Positions 40,837 to 44,194 of a stretch of 44,194 bases of DNA are shown piece after piece (position 1 is the stretch's first letter; each line of letters begins with the position of its first letter). A program made the position numbers and the translations under genes. The notes beneath the pieces were generated by a model. The model saw nothing but the letters and a program-made list of their open reading frames with translations, was not told where the DNA came from and ran no database searches. Source of the stretch: a candidate division SR1 bacterium. GTDB taxonomy: Bacteria; Patescibacteriota; Gracilibacteria; Absconditabacterales; Absconditicoccaceae. The stretch spans positions 1 through 44,194 of the forward strand of contig SKJI01000016.1 of the NCBI GenBank assembly GCA_007115995.1, read 5' to 3'.

Positions 40837-43800
40837 ATGTATGCTTACTTTACTGGATATTATCTTACTTGCAAGACTATGGTAGAAAATCATCAAAAAT
40901 GATACAAGAAATATCAAGAAGGTTTCAAAGCTCAATTTAAACACTGATTGAAAAGCTTACTTTTGGAGTTGAAAATACTTCAAGAATGAAATATATCAGC
41001 TAATAAAATTATGTGAATTTTAGAAAAATCGACTGACTCATTTTTACAGACATCTTGACTCACTAAACAGTCGTTATTTGAAATTATACAATCAATTGAT
41101 CGAGAAAGAGTATCTATACAAGATTTTGATGAAATATTGATAGATCGATCTGCTTTAGGGTCACAGCCAACACAACTTGAGTACTTCAAAGATAATGACC
41201 AGCAACAGATGCTTACGCTGTATGCATTTTTATGAGATAGTGCTGTAAGCAATCTACAATGATATATTTCAAGAGACAAACGAATGACATTACTCGCTGA
41301 GAGTGCCTTACCATATTTTGATAGCAATACCCGTCAGCGAAAACAATCAGGAGATCTTCTACAAGCACCTCCCCGTATCAAGCAAAGCGATATGAAGAAT
41401 TTTTTTCGCGAATTTAATACTATTGTTTCATCCTTAGATCTCCAAGAAAAAGAGGCAAGGAAGATATTTGATATGCGTACTTCACTTGCAGATGTACTTC
41501 GTTTTGGGAAGCAGTATGATTTGCTGTCTGATGATATATCTTACTATCTTTCTTGAGATGTCCATGCATGATATGAATCATCATCATGAATTACAGGTAG
41601 TAGTTTACTTCTTTATTTACACCAACTAACACCAGATATATATAAACAACTCCAAGATGAAGAGAAAGAAATGCGTGATTTTTTTACTGTATCGTGATGA
41701 TCTGTTTCAGCATATCTCTTAAAAAAATACCCGTTGTATCAGTTTGAAGAGTTCTTAAAGAAAACCAATACAACCTCAACATTTTCAAAGAAAAAAGAGC
41801 GTTGACTTATCCAAAAAGACTATGCAGCACAGTATTATGCTTGGGTTATTAGACAAGCTACACAGTCCAATGATAAGCAATATGTACAAGTTGCTCGTGC
41901 ATCAAAAAAACTTCTTATCGATAAACAAGCACTCAAACCAACTGAGGTCAATAAGTTGGGAGAGTCGATAATGCAGCTACTTCTCGATCAGAAGCAAGCA
42001 ACATTTTCATCAACTATGGAGGTGTATTTTAGACAAACGTTTGAAGCAATACGTCCAAAACCATCACCAGAAACAATCACCGCAATAATACACTCATATC
42101 AAGATTTTTTTTCGTCACTATTCCGTTGGGATACAACTGAGCATGTGCTCAACAATGCTTCGTGAGAGCTGTTATTTACACTTCAAAGCACCAAGTCGTT
42201 GGAATTTTTGCCTCATAAGTTGGACGATGCAACATCGATCGAAGAGTTGTTTGCGCTGCAGATTGCTATGCGTGCAACTCCTGAATCATATCCTGCACTT
42301 GCTGCATGTAATCCTACTCAGCTTCGAAGTCCGCACCCTATTCAATCGAAGAGTCCACTATCACACGAATTATATTTACAAAAAAATCAACGCTATCATA
42401 TTTATGATGAAACTGGGAAGAAATACACGTGATATGTACGTTTGGAAGTAGTGGGTGAGTATGATGAAAATAATCCTGCAAAGAATACACCCAAATATAC
42501 TCTTGTTTGTAGAGATTCAAACAATCCTCAAAACGTTTCATATCCATCTGGACAAGATTGATATATGACCTTTCAAGAACTTGTTAGCGGTTTGAAATTT
42601 GATCCAATAGATGATACGTGAGTTGTCGGAACACCGTGATTTCAACAAAGATTATTGATGAATGATACAAACGGATTTTCGAGCTACTTTGCTCATATGG
42701 ATCATGTGGCTTTGTGAGTCTATTATTCGTATCTTGAAGATCAAGCATTATCATCTCAGGCAACTGTTACGCAAAAAAACTATGAGTGCAATTTTCTTAC
42801 TCACATCGATGAGAGTCGTTATTTGCAAGAATCAGCTGAGCGTATACATAAACGCTATACTGCTATGAAAATCGCAACGAGTAAGGATATTCCATGAGCA
42901 CTTCGCAAGAAGTCTTCACAAGATATTGATGCCTGGATTGACCAATGAGCAATCATGCTTAATAACGATTTTTTTATGAAGAAATATGGTATCAATTTCT
43001 TTGATCCGTCATTATGATTGATAGATACTGATTGATATCTTGATATGGTAGCTGTAACTGAATGGGTCAATGAACTGTGTTTACTACCAGGCTGATTGGA
43101 TAGTCCTGAAGCGCAAAAAGAAGACAAAAAAAGAAGAGCGATTTTGTTGGAAATTAGACAGCTACAAGCTCATGAAAAAGCACACAGGATTTTGCATGTG
43201 TATGGTCTTGTTGATAGAAATATTGATGGTACTTTTTGATCACTTGTTGTTCATCCACTCAATGATGCATGAGAAGAGAATACCGATGTTTCGTTGGTGT
43301 TGACCAATGAGATGCTTTGTGAAATAGCAGAATGATGGTTGTATCTCACAGAACAAAATCCAGATATAAGCGATCAAGTAAGATTTCTCTATCCTTATAA
43401 AACGATTGAAAAAAATGGTCAGTTGATCAATGTGATTACTCTTGAGCATCAAGGCAAAACATATACGGTCGCAGTTCAGCATATTGAAGAACGTATTCTA
43501 GAACGTATTCAAGCATTTCATCCTGATTTGCAATCGTTTCAATTTAAGCATATCGATACATTTGACCACGAAATGATCCATAAACTCCATAAAGCTGGTA
43601 GTTTGGACGCGAAAATGGAATGATTGTTGGAAACAAGTTTTTCACGTGAGGATGCTGCACAAATTACCAGAGCATACGCCCAAGATCCTGCCAATAGTAA
43701 TAAAGTCTTTCTTTTCCCTGACAACCTTGCTGATGCATCACAACCTGCGTGATCAAGATCTGCGCAATGAAATCAATGATTGGCTGGAATACTTGCACGT

Positions 43801-44194
43801 ATCGCCCAAAAAGCGCGTGCTGTGTGAATTCCGTTATGAACGGATGCGACGACGCCATTTGCTCATCCACTCAATCAGCAAGCAACGATAGCTCTCAATT
43901 CAGCGATTCAGCAAATTGAACAACTTGAGCAAGCATGACGTGAGATTGTTATGCCAGTTGATGCTCAATGAAATGCAGTATTGGGTAATAGTCTTTGAAA
44001 TACTCATCAAGATCTTATTAATCATCTGAATGGATTACTTACTTGACTATCCCCAACCTTGGCGTTGCAGGCTCCAAACAATCCAAATAACCCAAACAAT
44101 CCAAATAACCCAAACAATCCAAATAACCCAAACAATCCAAATAACCCAAACAATCCAAATAACCCAAACAATCCAAATAACCCAAACAATCCAA
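40837..44194 (+). CDS. Very large hypothetical protein, 3' end beyond the window (at least 1119 aa)
   Basis: ATG at 40837 follows an in-frame UAA. The frame then stays open, with UGA as Gly, to the window edge. There is no signal peptide or membrane segment. The middle has a beta-rich part (YHIYDETGKKYTGYVRLEVV, YTLVCRDSNNPQNVSYPS). Two HExxH-like motifs occur, AHEKAHRILHVYG near residue 775 and DHEMIHKLHKAG near 911; neither has an obvious third zinc ligand, so catalysis is unproven. The C-terminal part becomes Gln/Asn/Ala-rich and then a pure NNP repeat. The family was not recognised. A large surface or effector-like protein is possible but unproven. Confidence 0.8.
44074..44194 (+). repeat. 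18-bp tandem repeat encoding NNP
   Basis: Nearly seven identical units of 18 bases run to the window edge. Each encodes Asn-Asn-Pro twice with alternating codons (AAC AAT CCA, then AAT AAC CCA). The perfect DNA identity and the position at the end suggest the sequence ends because of the repeat. The true copy number is unknown. Confidence 0.95.

Noticed and set aside
44074-44194. Short perfect repeats at the edge as CRISPR or origin iterons
   Set aside because: The units encode NNP in the frame of the large upstream gene and have no spacers.

Overview
Organism and genetic code. The window is AT-rich bacterial DNA that reads as intact genes only if UGA is translated as glycine (genetic code 25). 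In-frame UGA falls on glycines that cannot be replaced: both ABC-transporter Walker A loops, the GlyRS motif RPETAQG, the KTG of LepA, the first glycine of the MurF P-loop and the GGG of Nfo. No recognisable gene ends in UGA; all stops are UAA or UAG. Together with small CPR-type genes, this points to Candidatus Absconditabacteria (SR1) or Gracilibacteria (BD1-5). The sequence does not say which.

Layout. 1-5.5 kb (minus): an S-layer-homology fragment, small hypothetical proteins, a two-gene ABC exporter and a DUF1905 protein. 5.6-11.6 kb (plus): glycyl-tRNA synthetase, a membrane-anchored HExxH protease, an ATP-grasp enzyme, a photolyase-like flavoprotein with its domains apparently in swapped order, and a membrane protein with SLH-like segments. 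11.6-21.6 kb: tsaE (minus), then a 5'-3' exonuclease, a TPM-domain protein, a repeat protein, LemA, membrane and hypothetical proteins, endonuclease IV, RuvC and LeuRS. 21.8-28.1 kb: a candidate structured RNA, a MurF-DUF192 fusion, a cytidylate-kinase-like protein, a large exported protein and LepA. 28.1-33.9 kb: a broken ORF, 5-formyl-THF cyclo-ligase, a methyltransferase, murB (minus), endonuclease III, a PAP2 phosphatase overlapping a tRNA-Arg(CCU), YaaA and a YgjP-like metallopeptidase. 33.9-40.7 kb: a Na/Pi cotransporter-type protein, a small membrane protein, a PLD-family protein, a MutY-like glycosylase without the usual iron-sulfur cysteines, a second copy of the candidate RNA, a pilin-like membrane protein, a TsaB-like protein and a glycosyltransferase. 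40.8 kb to the end: one very large unrecognised protein running into an NNP tandem repeat at the window edge.

How the genes fit together. DNA repair and recombination is well represented (photolyase-like, exonuclease, Nfo, RuvC, Nth, MutY), along with translation and its fidelity (GlyRS, LeuRS, LepA, TsaE, TsaB-like, tRNA-Arg) and the cell envelope (MurB, MurF, PAP2, SLH proteins, LemA/TPM, PLD, glycosyltransferase). GlyRS matters especially here because it must also charge the tRNA-Gly that reads UGA.

Expression. Several genes have a -10 hexamer only 4-8 bases before the ATG, and Shine-Dalgarno sequences are largely absent, which suggests frequent leaderless transcription. The most unusual signals are two copies of a structured RNA-like element, each just after a promoter-like sequence, and next to the second copy a hairpin followed by an exact 14-base copy of the 16S rRNA 3' (anti-Shine-Dalgarno) tail.
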